A stretch of DNA of 64,000 bases. It comes from Galerina marginata (taxonomy: Eukaryota > Basidiomycota > Agaricomycetes > Agaricales > Galerinaceae). The translations under genes were made by a program, and so were the position numbers. Below are positions 30,124 to 43,700 of the stretch, piece by piece. The notes beneath the pieces were generated by a model. That model made no database searches. It was not told the origin of the DNA and worked only from the letters and a program-made list of their open reading frames with translations. How positions within the stretch are numbered: the first letter of the stretch is position 1; each line of letters starts with the position of its first letter. Location: the NCBI GenBank assembly GCA_023014335.1, contig JAECYW010000003.1, positions 2,356,001-2,420,000 of the forward strand, read 5' to 3'.

Positions 30124-33100
30124 CTATGGCTTCCATCTTGGTCTCATATCAGTCTTTCTTAATTCTCCAATACTTCGCACTCTCTGCAAACCATTACACC
30201 CAATCTTACTCTCTGCCTTCTGCATCTCCTCAAAACCCTTCACCAAATCCTTTACACTGCTCCCACTGCTCCTCCTTGGACGTGGGATAGAAAATGAAAC
30301 CACAGGCTTTTCCGGGGGTGGTGGAAGGTGGTGGAGCTCAACCAATCTCCGTGGTTTCGATGGCTGGGGCAAAGCTGATGGTGGTGGAGCCGGTGCAGGG
30401 TTTAGATGAACAAGGTCCTTGGGGTGTTTGGGTTTGGGCAATGACAGGCGCGCTGGTGTTGTCACAGGGCCCCGTGGTTTCTCCAGGATGTCAAGTGGCG
30501 GCAGCGGCAAGCCGGGTTGACGTGTAGTAGACTTACGCAATGGAAGGGAGGCTGATGTTTTGGAAAGGGTAGGCAGGTAAGAAAAGAGGAACCCCTTAAC
30601 ACGTTTCCTGATGGTTGTATTTGGCGGGTTTGCAGCAGTGACGGGCGAAGCTGGTTTGGTTATAGCCTCGTGATCCTTGTCGCTGTCGCTGTCTTGAGAT
30701 ACATTGTCTTGCGCGGAGGGTGGTTCCAAATTGTTAAAATTATTCCCAATATCCTGTTCATGATCGACTTCCGGACTGGGATACACTGTCGCCTGTCGAA
30801 GTTTCCCCGGCTGGTTGATTGAAATAGCTTCTTCATTAATTGAAATAGCTTCTTCCAATAAATGTGAATATCTCGGCGCGAGCAGCGTTGGGGGAATTCG
30901 CTTGGAAGGCCGTCCCTCCACCTTTTCGACAGGAAGATTGGAAAACGGCGCGTCATGGACGACTGGAGGAGGGAGCACGGGAGGCCGTGACTTCCGTGGC
31001 GGCGGGCCAGCTCGCCTGCCAAGGGGAGTAAAGTCGGGCACTTCCATGGATGGCATCCTACGCTTCCCTCCTAACACATCCCCAGTGCCTGCGGATGAAA
31101 CAGACGGCGAAAACGTGAAGGCCACAGAGCGAGGTGTCGTCGGATGGGCAACATTCCCAGCACGTTGTTTCCTCTGTAGCGCACGGGTTCTGTCCATGAG
31201 GTTGTCCCTAGGATGAGAAGGATGAGCGAATTGATCATTGGCAGAGAATACGTGAATGCAGCGCTAACCTTGACCATTTGTCTCCACAGTTTTCAATCAT
31301 TTCTTTACCGCCGATGAAGGCGATGAAGCGATCGACAACGGCAGCAATATCTACCATTTCTACGGGCGCAAGGGTGCCTTCAGGAGCGCCTTCGATAGTA
31401 GCTCCAAGATCAAGCCTTTCGTCAGTAAAGCAAGCGTCGAGTTGCTTCCAGTCTTCCTTCGTCCACGCGCGGTTTCCGGCATCGTGTTCGGAGTTCCGGG
31501 GGCCAGCAGTATAACTATCGAGAGTCGAAAGCCTGGCTTTATACTTGTTGGGCAAAGGCGTCTTGTACGGGTCTCTCTGTCCTGAGCCTTCTAAGCTTGC
31601 CCGGGTGCTCCAGACCTGGGATAAGCGAGCAGGACTCTGGTGATCATGCTCGAGCTCAAGACCGACTTCCGTCTCGGCTTCCTTAAGCAATTCGGGCAAA
31701 GTCATCACTGGCGTTCCAGGAATAAAAACCCGATCACCAATCACGCCCATACCCAGTGTCGACCTCCGCCTTCTCGTATTGGTAGACTTGGAGATCCCGG
31801 CATCAGCCAAATCGCGTCGACGGTTCTCCTTTGCAAGATCTCTGACACCTGAAAGAGAGGCACGACGCTGATAGGGTTCCGACTGACGCTTCTTCTTCAT
31901 GACTATCTTGGTGTAGCAGTCATAATCGTGCTACAATGGCGTGTTTAGTGATACTGATGCAAAATCAGAGGAAAGCGACAAACCTGCTTGAGTATCGCAG
32001 CAGCCCTGGCAGCAGCGCGTGGGTCGGCACTGGTAATCTTGACGAGGCCGGGCTCGTTGTCGGTGTCACTGCTACTGTCCTCCTCCTCGTCATCGAGTAC
32101 ATCCTGCCTTTCGGGCGGAGCATCCAACATTTGACAATCCTCGTCGACCAAGTCGTCATTTGGCTGGAAGCTAACAGTAGACGGAATGGGTTTGAGGGAA
32201 TAATTAGAAGGACCCGCTTCGGGAGATTCGAGGGAAGGGAAGGCGAAGATATTTGAAGAACGTCGATCGGGAGAAGGTTGTCGCGTCAACTCGTCTGGAA
32301 GTCGGATCTCTTGATTTGACGTGTCCTGCTCTTCGTCGTCATCAAATTCTACTGACATTTGACGGACTTCGCGTTCCTCCTCCTCATCTTCGTCGTCCTG
32401 AAGAGCTTCTCCTGGACTGACAGGTTCTTCGGGCTCAACGGACATTCGTCGGACCTCCTCTTCCTCCTCCTCTTCGTCGTGCTCAGGAGCAACGTCTGGC
32501 TGCTCGACTTCTTCTGGTTCCTGAGGCACCTCGTCCACACTAGAGGCTTCCTGCGCGATTTCCTCATCCTCCTCGCCCAAAAAGGCCAACTTCTTAACCT
32601 TGGGGAATGGACTAATCGGCCTGCCCCAGAGCTCCATCCTTCCCCTCGTAGCACTGCTCGGCGGGTCCTGCTTCGTCCGAATCTTCATCATCCTCCAACG
32701 ACCTGTAAATTCTCCCTCACCCTCAACCACATCGTCCTGATCCTTGTCCTTCGCCTTTCCTTGATTCTGCACCACCTCATCGTCGTCGCTATCGCTCCAC
32801 AGCCCAGCATCTCCAGTCCCAACCTGCATGTCTTCTAGATCAAACAACCTCACAGGCTCGATTTCCGCATCGTGTGGGTCGTCTAACCGCATCATGCTAT
32901 CCTCCGTCTCCATTGACCCGTCCGCCTCCCTGTCCCAATCAAAGGCATGAACAGCCTGGACATCCTCTGAATCCAAAGGTGGCTCTGGAGACGACGGCGG
33001 CAGCACATCGTTGAAACTCTCCACCTCCACCTGTACAGACGCTTCCCGTCTTGTCACCAAACGGCGCAGCGGACTCGACTCCACCGGCGGCTCAGGCGGC

Positions 33101-34231
33101 CCACTTAACAGAAGTGGGTCGTCAGACGGACTAGGAGGCGGCATCGGCGCCGCCAAGTCGATGTCATCCGGCAGCTCCTGCTTCACCTGCGTCGTGACCA
33201 CACGGAGGTTCGTCTTGCCCTTGCCCTTCTTCGCCTTCGCCGTTGTCGTAGGTGTCCTCATCTTGCTCCTCGTCTCCGTCCGGGGTGCAGGGCTCATATA
33301 CACCACCCGCGGGGGAGTAAACACATCCGTTGGCGGCTCGTAATGTGGAATAGGCGTCGCACTTCTTCGCGACGATCGGGCGCTGAGCGCCGCTCTCCTG
33401 GTAGGTTTGGCGGAGAGCGCAAGAGAAGGGACAGGTGGGATCCAGTCCGCGTCCGGGTTCTTCGTGTGTGGGCTCTGCGCCAGTATCGTCTTAGGCTTCG
33501 ATGGGGTGGTGTTTAGGTCCTTTGTCCTCTTGAGCGAGCTGTCAGCGGTGCTCCCAGTCGAAGGAGATCCAAAAGATGCTCGTGTCGGTGACCCCATAGA
33601 AGCCATCCTGGCGTGCCGTCCTTGTTTGCGCGGTTTAGGGTTAGGCGTAGCCTCAACAGCGGGCTGTATCTCGGGCTCTGATGGCTCTGCCATTGGGCTA
33701 TCCAAATCGGAGGTGGCATCGACATCCCTAGCCAAAGCTGATGCAGACACAGAGCCTTGCTGCAGGGCGGTGCGCTTGCGCTTCGTTGTAAAACCTGGCC
33801 CAGGAGACGGATCCGCCAACAAAGAGGGGGTGAACTGCCCACTGAGTCTCTAAAAACGAGATGAAACGCAATGACCATGAGCAAATCGACTCAAAAGACC
33901 AAACAACAAATCCTACCTGGTTCCTCCTCAGCATCTCCTCGGGCGGTGGGCTGATAAGCTGCATCCTCTGCGTGTCGACCACCATCGTGAGGTCTTCCAT
34001 TTCCCTATCCCTGTCCTCCAAGACATTGTGCGGCCGTGTCGCCATAGGCATCGGTGAGCTCCTACTTCTCTTTCCCTTGCGCGAAACAAGAGAAGTAAAG
34101 TCGATATGCTTCTCGCTCCTATTTGTGCCAGCCCTGTTGCTGTTGCCTCCCCCATTGTTATTGTGATTGTTGTAGTTATTGTTGTTGTTATCGATCAAAG
34201 TCGAGCCCTGAGGGCGTTTGTTCTCTGCCAT
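30124..34231 (-). CDS. large disordered protein, 1,308 aa, function unknown
   Basis: Four exons, 34231-33917, 33849-31984, 31930-31269 and 31207-30124, with gt..ag introns of 67, 53 and 61 bp. The exon lengths total 3,927 nt with no internal stop, which fixes the model. The N-terminus is asparagine-rich (repeats of N near residues 14-30). The centre is proline/serine-rich with several basic KRKR-type patches and long acidic runs (DEEEEEEEV near the middle). A more ordered segment spans exons 2-3: ADPRAAARAAAILKQ, then FIPGTPVMTLPELL, WTKEDWKQLDACF, and GGKEMIENCGDKWSRDNL followed by RTRALQRKQR. Composition suggests a nuclear protein. I do not recognise the family. It is divergent to nothing on the left and separated from the next minus-strand gene by 1.25 kb. 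Confidence 0.85.
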
Positions 34232-35486
34232 CGCCGTTGAGGTAGCACGGTTAAGCCTGTATCATCCACGGTGCTGAGTATCGCGGCGAATCGTGACGGT
34301 GGTGAGGACGAGAGGTGAGGAGTAAATGAGGTTGAACCCTGAAGCCAACTTCAACACACACGTGACCGTGCCACAAGCGTGCACTTTCCCAATTAGTCAG
34401 GCACGCGTCGATCGCGTCGCGTGTTCGTGTCGCGTTGCACACGCGGCAATATGGCACGATGCTCTGTTGATCCAACAAACTATGTAGCCATCCAGAGCCA
34501 TCCAATCCGTCTTGTATAAAAAAAAAATAAGGGGAGTCATGCAGATTGCAAACGCGTCTTGTTGAGAGCCAATGAGACCGTTTTCAACCAAGGTCTAGTT
34601 CACAAATAATACCTTAAAATAGACAAAGGCGCTAAGGTCGACAGAAAAAAAATCTGTACCGGGGATAAGAAGTGCTTTTGAGCTCAAAAGAGCAAAAAAT
34701 AGCAGTGCTATGACGAAGACGTTATTTTAAAATCATCATATTATAATTAATAAAAGAAATCGAGTCAGAAACGTCAAACCTAACGATTTTGCTCAACAAA
34801 CAGTAAATTCTGTTCCTGGATAAGATTGACCTCAGAAAGTTAATATCACCCTAAAGCCCAGCGTAGTCCACCTAGTAATACTGGTTCTGCAGTGATATGA
34901 TTCGCAATGACTGGACCATGTCATGGCTTTCGCAACACCCGGGACCGATCAAGAGTTTCAACAACCCGCTGGGCAGTCGGAATATAAACGTGTGGCAGTC
35001 TACTACCCATATCCACAGCTAGTTCCACGGAGATGAAGGATAACTAAAAGTATGCCGAGGCGCAAGCCGAGTGGTCTGCGTAGACGCCGTGTTGCTTAAA
35101 CGCGTAAGTCTGTCGCGTCGAGGCTTTTGAATGCTCCCAGAGCATGTATGGTACAATTGCAAATGCTACGTGAAATCTAGCTAGAATGCGTGTGGGAGTG
35201 TATGATGAAAACAAAACGACAAAGTATGAATACAACAGAAAGATTACTAGTTCGAGAAGGATTGAACCTAATGTACTTCGAAAGCAAGGAAAAAGCGGTA
35301 AACATCAATGGTCATGATGAGAGTCGTGATAGGTCGTGACGTTCGTGTCATTTCGTAACAAATCGTGAGGTGGGTCGTAGCCAAATAAGCGATAAGAGTA
35401 GACGAGAACGATTTTGAGTGTGCATGTAGTGTGTGTCGCGACTTGAGGCAGGAAATATATTAAGACCGTTGGTGGTAGAATCACGA
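34232..35486. other. intergenic / promoter region of the 1,308-aa gene
   Basis: Holds the upstream region of the minus-strand gene ending at 34231 and the 3' region of the gene at 35487-36125. No open frame or RNA gene supported; A-rich stretch at about 34515-34530. Confidence 0.5.
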
Positions 35487-36125
35487 TCATGATGGCACAA
35501 AGCCGACAGAGCTGGGAGGTCTTGAGGTGTTGGTGGCAGAGTTTGCGCTCTCGCTCCGTCCGCGAGGGCGTCCGGCCATCGTAATGTGTATCTGTATAGG
35601 TCTTTTGGACGCGATCGAGATGTCATCCTGGGATTGACCGGGTGTAAAAAAGTCGTCTTCGCCTTCATAAGGCGAGGAGGACGCGTTGATCTGCGAATAA
35701 TAAGCAACCGACGCGAGCAAAAACAGACTCAAGGCACTGACCCATTGGCCGAGGACATCTGCAATCCTCGAGGCCTCCTCCGCACTGAATTTCCCACCGC
35801 ATCCCTTCTCGGAATGTAGGCGCAGCAGCTCACTGAGCGTGCGCTTCCCTTCTCCCTTTCCCATGCCATCTACACTGCCCGACTTGCCGTGCGCAGATGT
35901 GTATCTCGTTGACCTGCCGGGAGTGTCCTCGGCCGGGAACACAATCGAGTTGCGGGGTGTATGACACGGCTGCTGTTGTTCTGGCTCGACATGGGTAGGA
36001 CTAGACGGCGCAACATCAACCAGGGAGCGATCCCAGTCGTCCTCTGGCTGGGAATCGACTGAAGAGAGGGAGAGGGAGGAGAGGGAGCGGTCAAGGGACT
36101 CGGGCATGGTGGTGGTCGTAAACAA
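35487..36125 (-). CDS. conserved small protein, 195 aa, function unknown
   Basis: Two exons, 36125-35742 and 35690-35487, separated by a 51-bp intron (gtcagt..gcag) that happens to be in frame and open. Splicing it joins DVLGQW to INASSSPYEGEDDFF, the likelier product. The N-terminus is serine-rich (SLDRSLSSLSLSSVDS). The most structured part is TLSELLRLHSEKGCGGKFSAEEASRIADVLGQW as two helices around residues 95-130. No transmembrane segment remains after splicing. The start could also be the second Met (MPESLD, 6 codons in). It is divergently arranged with the gene at 36536, sharing a 410-bp promoter. Confidence 0.72.
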   Translation of the reverse strand: MFTTTTMPESLDRSLSSLSLSSVDSQPEDDWDRSLVDVAPSSPTHVEPEQQQPCHTPRNSIVFPAEDTPGRSTRYTSAHGKSGSVDGMGKGEGKRTLSELLRLHSEKGCGGKFSAEEASRIADVLGQWVSALSLFLLASVAYYSQINASSSPYEGEDDFFTPGQSQDDISIASKRPIQIHITMAGRPRGRSESANSATNTSRPPSSVGFVPS

Positions 36126-36535
36126 GGAGTCTAATCGCAGACTGCTGTGTAATCAACAATATTGCTAACAAGTGCAAACAACACGAACGCGACGCGATGC
36201 CGGCTCTGCTTGACTGTGCTAGACTGCGCTATTTAGCCTAGATGGCCTCGGAAAGCTCATTCCCCGAGTCGGAAGCATAAAAGTAGACGCAGGCAGTGCT
36301 ATTTGTGGGCGACAAGGACAATGGCGTCGGTCGAGTCAAGGAACCCAAAGGAGAATGTCGGAGTTTGAACGAGGCTGTGTCCGACCGGAAGAGAACTGAA
36401 CTTTCTTTTTGAGAACTTGACGAGGTTGTCGATGGTCAATCCCTTTTATTGCTGAACGCCACACTTTTTGTACGACCCTTTCCTGATTCCTGTAATTTTT
36501 GCGCATTGACAATGTTCTATCAGACGCGCACGAGA
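36126..36535. promoter_or_regulatory. shared promoter between divergent genes
   Basis: Intergenic 410 bp between two divergently transcribed genes (35487-36125 minus and 36536-38780 plus). No clear TATA box at a sensible distance on either side; some ctttcttttt pyrimidine tracts upstream of 36536. Confidence 0.4.
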
Positions 36536-38780
36536 ATGTCGGCATATCCACCGACTTACCCATCCTCATATGCCCAGCAGCACCAGCAGCAGCAGCAGCG
36601 GCCGTATGTCATGTCCCAGCCCCCGCCGAGCTGGGCACAACCCCCACCCTTTGCGGGCGCACCCCCGATACCCCCAGGCGTGTCTGTGAACCCCCAGCAA
36701 TGGCAAGCTGGCGTCTGGCAGATCAACCCCGCTTACAAGCACAACCGTAATCCCCAGCAGCAGCAGCAACAGCAGCAGCATGTTCCGTGGATTCCGAGTC
36801 ACCACTGGATGCCGTCTGCCGCACAAGCCCACCAACCACAAGCCCAACAACCCCCATCGTCGGGCCAGTCGTCCCAGTCGTCACAGCAGGCGTCCTACAA
36901 CCCCTTCAAGCGGCAGCCCCGCGCCCCAAGCGCTGAATATCTCGCTACCAAGCTCTCAGACAACCCTCTAGGGCTCTCCAATCTCACTCCGGCTACTGTG
37001 TAAGTGCTTTCTTTCAATCGTAATGCTTTATCAGTCTCACGATCTTTCTCTTGTAGCGAAGAATACTATCGACAAGGACACCAGACACCGTGGATCTGGA
37101 AGCCTAGAGAGCTCAGCGACGAGGAGGACCCAACTCCGTCAAAGCAGCGCCACGCCACTGATCCCACCTCAAACGGCTCTTCTCCCTCTCAATCGAGACG
37201 GCATTCAGAAAGCGACGTTGACCAACAGCCAGAGTCTTTCACCTCGAAGATCGAGCTCCAGCCCACCTTTTCCAGCAAGATCGTCCGCACCCCGGACCAC
37301 TACCGCAATGACTCGGCCCACAGCTCTTCCCCCTCCTCCCATCGCAGCTCAAGATCCTCCATAGACTCCCAGCTATCCTCCCGTATGGCCAGCCTTTCCA
37401 CCGGTTCAAACTCCAATACCAGCGCCCCTCTCACCCGCCAGTCCACCATGCCCCTCACCTCTTCCTCCTCTTTCTCCTCCTACTACTCTTCCTCCCCCAC
37501 AAAGATGGAGTTCGCCCCTGCACCCATGCTGACGGATCACCTATCCGATGAACCGGACAGCATGCTCTCCCCTCTCATCCTCACCAAAACCCCGATGCTG
37601 GCTCCCCCGAGCAACCTGCGGTCCGTACGGAACCACCACCCCAACCCTCTACTCGCTACCCAATCGCTGGATACCATCGTGGAATTGCCCTCTGCACCCC
37701 CCAGCCAGCAGTTCGGTGCAAGCGCCACCACAAGCACTCACCCCCCGCAGCAGCACCAACAGCAAGGCGGAAACGGTGCCTACAATGCCCCTTCATTCTC
37801 ACACGCCAACACCATGCCGAACCTCCCAAAGACGCAGCTCTCATACCCACCTCAGATGCCCGTCTTTCCCCCTCCCATGCCCATACCCAAGAATCTCGAC
37901 CGCGAGGCCGAGCGAGACAGAGATAGAGAGCGCGAGCGCGATCACCGAGAACGCCCAGACCGCGAGCGCGACTGGGAACGGGAGCGGGAACGGCTCGGAA
38001 CACGACACACCACCTACGTCGACCCACACGTCTCATCCGCCGCCACCACGCCTTCACCACGCAGTCATGGTCCGTCCCGTCCTTCCTCCCGTCCCTCCTC
38101 TCGGCAGTCCTCCGCACACGCCTCACCCGTCCACGCCTCCAATACCACGCCCCCCACATACCCCACATACCCCATATCCTCCCCACCTGGTTCAGCCAAC
38201 CCCTACCCCCAGTCGGCCGGCCTCACCTCCCCAAGCAACGGCTATCCCTCCGGCGGCCCGAGCATGACCTCCCCCACCTACCCATCCAAGCTCTCCAACC
38301 CCCTGCCGGCCCCACCCCAGATGAGCGCGCGTATCCCGATCCCCCCAGGCGAAATTCCGAACCCCAGCACGAACCTCTCTCACTCCGACTACAAGAGCAG
38401 CAAACCCAATCGCATCCCCCTCGTCATGCCCGTCCAGAAGCCGGAGCCGGCGCAGTACCACGAGCGTCGGCGGCACGGGTACTGGAATCAGCGCGGCGAC
38501 CACCTCACGCCGAACGGATACATCGTCTACGCGCCGCCCGACCGCGCGTACCCCGACGACCTCAAGACGCACCCTCCGGTCACCGAGGGCTACCAGGACC
38601 ACAATGGCAAGTTCGCCTCGCACTGCTTGCGCCCGGAGCTGCCGCAGAGTCTACCTAGACATGGTCAGCCGCCGGAGATTCCTTATGATGCTGTATGTTT
38701 ATATGTTTTTCTTCCACCCCGTTAACAACTTGCTGACGCTCCTTTTTCTCTAGTTCATCATATGGGAATGGATAGTATAA
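36536..38780 (+). CDS. Q/P/S-rich protein, 708 aa, function unknown
   Basis: Three exons, 36536-36999, 37057-38692 and 38754-38780, with introns of 57 and 61 bp (gtaagt..gtag; gtatgt..ctag). The total is 2,127 nt with no internal stop. The N-terminus has glutamine runs (QQHQQQQQ, QQQQQQQQH). An ordered segment spans the first junction: EYLATKLSDNPLGLSNL, then EEYYRQGHQTPWIWKPREL. The middle is serine-rich with a mixed-charge block of D/R/E repeats (REAERDRDRERERD) around residues 415-450. The C-terminal 100 residues look conserved (RRRHGYWNQRGDHLTPNGYI, then PELPQSLPRHGQ) and end in a tiny third exon encoding FIIWEWIV. An earlier in-frame ATG at 36449 is less likely because it overlaps probable promoter sequence. 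Possibly a nuclear regulator; not recognised. Confidence 0.85.
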
Positions 38781-40718
38781 CCCGGACGTACATATACCCA
38801 AAGCAAAGCCCAGCATTTCCAAGTTCCATCCAACCAATCGTTTCCATCTTTCTCCATATGCATCTGTACATATCTATGCAATCGCCGTCCATCCATCACC
38901 ATCATCACGATACTCAACAAAGAAAGAGCCAAAAACACTATTTATTCCACGCTCAATCAAACCCTACCGAGTCGCTCAAGGCGCCAAAATATCGATATCG
39001 AATAAACGCATACCGCATATGTACACCACCCTCCATTTCTGCATCGCTTGCTCTTCATTTTACTCTCATTTTCCCAAGCATGATATACCTTTCTTCTCAA
39101 CGATACCAGGTCCACCCACTTCCTTCGGTGACCTGCAAAATCCCTTTTTTCATCCCCACATCACCTTCTTCCTCCTTCATCCCGAACGACCGTTATCTAA
39201 TATAAAGCAGTGTACACTACCAACCCAACTAATTTATGCACCTCCAGTTCGTCTCTCTTTTCAAGTTGGTCAGTCGTACCCCAGCGATCGCGATCTGGTG
39301 GTTTGACTTGTACCTTCATCCTCTTGTATTTACTAGTTTCATTTCTGACAAACAGACTTTTTCCCGTCTCGTTATATACCAACTCGAATCGAAATTGTAG
39401 CTTTTATACTTTTACATCATACATACATATCAAATTTAATTATTTTGTTAGTCCTCAAATGACCCTCTTTTTGGCCTTCCTTCAGTCGCGTGTGTAGTCA
39501 ACAGCTAGATCCTGTGTTTTATCATGAAAATATGCCCATGGCGAAACTTAGGATGAGATTTAAAATAGAGGATAAGCCGTTGACCATTTAGAAGAAGAGT
39601 CGGCTAGTATCGCCTTTTTGTACACCACGGACACTGACATGTACAGTACTCTATAATGCGCCACATCGGCGCCTGAACCCAAGTAGAGCTCGAAATAGCA
39701 AAATCAACACTATTTGATTGCCAGCTCAAGCCCTGGCGCCAACTGGAGCACAGAAAGAGGGTACAGCACGACACTAAAGCCCTGACATAAAATAATACCT
39801 CCTCAACCAACAACGACTTAGACTTCTTTGTAAAGCTGCCTCCAACAAAAGTCGGCTCGAGCCTCGAAGCCACCCTGGAATACTTTCATCGTGACACCAA
39901 CGTTAAGCATGGCAAAGTCGGTTCAAGACTGAACAGACCTTACCACAGGAGTCAAAGGTAAAGAAGGATTTAGAGTGTACATAGACTTTCGCGGAATCTT
40001 TACCAGACCTGCCATGGACCCCCTGCGCAAGCGATCAGCTTTTGCCTTGCTTGGCATGGAAGTTGGAACTAAAAGTCGAACGCAGCTCCTTTCGCGTAGT
40101 ATGGGTTATCTATTCTTCACAAAGAAATACATGAATGACTAGCGAAATTACAAGTTACACGTTACAACGCATTTAGGAAGGTGACAGAAATGAAATGAAG
40201 ACGAGGTTGGTTACTTTGAAGCATACAAGAATACAGGTACAATTGACGATCCAAGCAAAGAAATAAGTTTAGGGTGAAAGACATACAACTGACCAAGAGG
40301 ACCAAAAGGACGGAAATAAGGAATAAAAAAAAGGAAGAGAGAAAAATGCTGCCAAAAAATTTTGGTCGAGGACTCGATCTGCCATTTGCAGCTAATTGCA
40401 AAACAATAGGTCAGTTGCAAATAGCGTTGACCTTCAGCAATGTGTTTGTTTGAAAGGCAGCCAACCGATTTTCCTTCAACTAATCGATCGTGGCTGCCCT
40501 TGGTACACGAAGCCAAACAAACAAGAAGTTGAAGATCAACGCTGGACATATCAATGCTGGGCCTAGATTATGTTGTCGGGGCTGCAAAAGGCGAGGCGGG
40601 TTGTGTCTGACAAAATTCTATAACCTGCGTCGGATTTTGCACCCCCGTCAGAATAGTACGGCCGACAGCGAGTATGACCTATTGTTTTGCAGTTAGCTAC
40701 ACCAAAAGGGAATCAAGT
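38781..40718. other. intergenic, 1.9 kb, no gene
   Basis: 3' regions of two convergent genes. Several short frames, none with resemblance or splice support. Confidence 0.5.
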
Positions 40719-43700
40719 TCATGGGTAAATTGGTCCCAGCCCAAAGTCACCGTGCTCGCTCCTCATATGACCGTATATCCCATCTCCATTCTGGAACGTC
40801 TGGAGGCAGACCCAGCAGCTATGCGTTTTGCACATCGTGCAAACCATATGGTTGCAGCCTTCCTCCTTCTCTATCGCCATATTGCAACCAGGGCACCGCT
40901 TCACGTCGTGTTTGTCCACCCAGTCTCTGAAGAGGTCATCTCCGTGCGTCGACTCCATACAGGTGAGACCGTCATGGGCGTCCGTATGGCAGTTCGGACA
41001 AATTCTGACCAGACATGACGGGCACTGGATGAAGACGCCTTCGGGAGCTGGGCGGTACACCTGCTTGCAATCCGGCGTCGGGCAGAAATGGTATTCATCT
41101 GGGTGGGTTTGGACATGGGCCGAGAACGCCGCATAGACGACAGCTTCAAGGTCGCCGGCCTTTAATAAGTCCCTGGCGGTGAAGAGGGGGATACGCTCCG
41201 TGCACTTCGCTCCATTGCCTAGGCATGTCAAAGGGAAAAACTTCTGTTCAACAGCAGCGAGAAGGTATCTCTGCATACAGCTCCTGCACCAAGAGTGGCC
41301 ACAAGCGAGCTTGACTGGGGACGATACTTCGTCGAAGCAGACAGGACATTCGACAGCTGGTCGTACTGTTCGATGGTTTTGCGCCTTCTGTTGTGCGGAC
41401 CTCGCCGAGTTCACAAGGTCCGTGGCAAAGTTGTATGCGTCTACATCGCCTCGTATTCTGAGGATATGCTTCCATAAGTCTAGCGCGACATTGTCATGGC
41501 CAAGTTTCTTCTGCAATGACTGAAAATCGCCATTCAAGAGAGCAGCCGTGAGTCGAGGATCCAGCTGAATGATGTACAACTGCTGAGACCTAAGCTGCGC
41601 CATTTTCTGGAGGATTTTCTTTGCGGCGCGCTTCCTGTTCTCGGGGAGGCCGAACAAGCGAATCGACCTCCGCCCGATATCCTTGTCGATCTTGATAGCA
41701 TACTCTCTCTCGAGATCCAGAAGGAAAAGTATACCAGATGATCGACCGAAGAAATCATCCCAGGCAGACTTGCCATTCTCGAGGAGGGGTTCTCCGTTGA
41801 GCATGCGCTCCAATTCAGCCTTGAGGCGACTGAGGACCTTCATGTCCTCTCCACACAATCGCAGAGAAATCGAGGTCTGTTTGTCGGTAATGGAGAGGCT
41901 ATACCCACCTCCTTGTCTCCAGACCTGTTCGGCGAGGGCTTTAATCTCCACTGCGGCTTTCTGAAACTTGTAAGGCGCCAAAGTGAATGATATAGTTTTG
42001 AGGTGCCTCGCCATGATTCTCGTACGACCAACGAAAGCAGGCTTGCGATTGTGAAGATTTTGAGCAATCTTCTGTGCTTCATCTGGCGTGGAGAAGTACG
42101 CCCAAACACGCATTTTACCCTCCCTGTACGGCGGCGGTCTGACATCGACCTCAACAGCCTTGCCATGGAATTGGTGAAGGAGTTTCTTGACCCCTTTGAC
42201 AGTGTCCTGAACAGAATATTCATTGTAATTCGGATTGCCCGGCATGTAATCGTTGTAATTCGGACGCTGCGAGACCATGCCTTGATGTGCTCCGAAAATT
42301 TCCATGCCTTCTTCGGTCACGTCAATGGGCACACCAACGAACTTGACCGTCACGCGACCAACTGCGGGAATACCGATGTGAATCCCAGCTGTCGGAAGAT
42401 AATCGCCGATTGAGGTATGCCTAGCCTTCTCGACAGCCTGTTGAGCGAGCTCCTGGCTGGCATACCCCATGTAGACAGTCCGGAAGGGAGCCTCCCAATC
42501 GATGCGAACAGCAGTATCCTTGATAAAAGCGCCGCCTGCTTTGGAATTCACAGACATCCGACATTCCAGCGTTCGACCGAATTGAACTGAGTTGTGAAGA
42601 GTTGTGAACGCCTTGTACGCCTCTGCAGCTTTAGAAAACTCGACCTTGACTGTCAGAGGGTTCAGCAAGTGAGGCTGGGTCGGTCGGCGAATCTCGACAA
42701 CCTCTCCGAAAAGTCGCAAAACATGGTTCAATTTGACCTCGGAAATACTTTTCGGGAGGTTGTCTACAAACATCCAGCGAGATTCGAACCCAGTGGTCAA
42801 GTCATCAACCACAAAACCGGGACCTAGTCGCAAGTGCATGTGGGTGTGAACATCAAAGGGAAGGGATGTAGGGGGCTGCCTGATAATGGGTCTCTCAGAC
42901 GCAGACGGCTGGATAGTGCCTTTCGGGGTGTTTTCTGGTTCCGAGGTTGTCTGCTTAGATAGATCCTATCGTGAAGGAGTTGAGAAAATAGCGGCAGGAA
43001 GAGAACGAGGCGAATCTTACCGGCTTTACCTGCTTTGGTGGATCCTGTAAGATTGTTGAGAACATGACGAAAAATAGTAAGATAACTCCTTACCGGCTCG
43101 TCGTCATCATAATCTAGATCATCGTGGACAAACTGACAATTATAACCACGAGAACACCGATCGCGAAGCCAATTTCGACACCTTTCATTGTTCTTTGGTC
43201 TGGGGTGTTTAGGAGACCCCGTTGCAGTCGCTGGGCTGCTATGTTTGCTCGCAGGGGGAGTAGGTGCCTCCTTTACAGCATCATCGCTGTCAGAACACCA
43301 GGCACTGTCCTCTGTATGCGCTTCCCAGTAATGGGGATCTGAGGGATAAAATGGCGTTGCGCGGTCATCTTCGCTGTCATTCGACGAGCTGCTTGTGTCC
43401 GACGGTGCGCGATTCCCCCAGGGTGTTTTCCTCATGTCAGATCCACCATTCCATCGTTCAGTGTCGCCTTCTTGGGGCCGTACTTTGTTGTCGGAGGACT
43501 GCGTGGGATGGCGACGAGAAACGGATGCAATATCCGAGGACGATGTTTGAGGAAGAGGCGTTGGTGTTGGGAGCCTTACACGGACAGGCTGAGAAGCAAA
43601 TAGGGAGGGCTGAATGTTCAAGCTACTCGGATTCGGTTCAACGACGGTGCCCCGGGTTCGTTTGTCGTGCACAGGATCTTCCGGAGGGCGGTTTGTTCCA

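Noticed and set aside
32359..33853. Long plus-strand frames (110-159 codons)
   Set aside because: Antisense to acidic and serine-rich exon 2 of the minus-strand gene.
33861..34166. Plus-strand frames opposite the 1,308-aa gene
   Set aside because: Antisense shadows of N-, E- and D-rich coding sequence.
36126..36535. Start of the 708-aa protein at 36449
   Set aside because: The upstream extension lacks protein-like composition and overlaps the divergent promoter; ATG at 36536 begins the low-complexity region typical of the protein.
37548..38267. 239-aa plus-strand and 176-aa minus-strand frames
   Set aside because: Shadows of the proline/serine-rich exon of the 708-aa gene.
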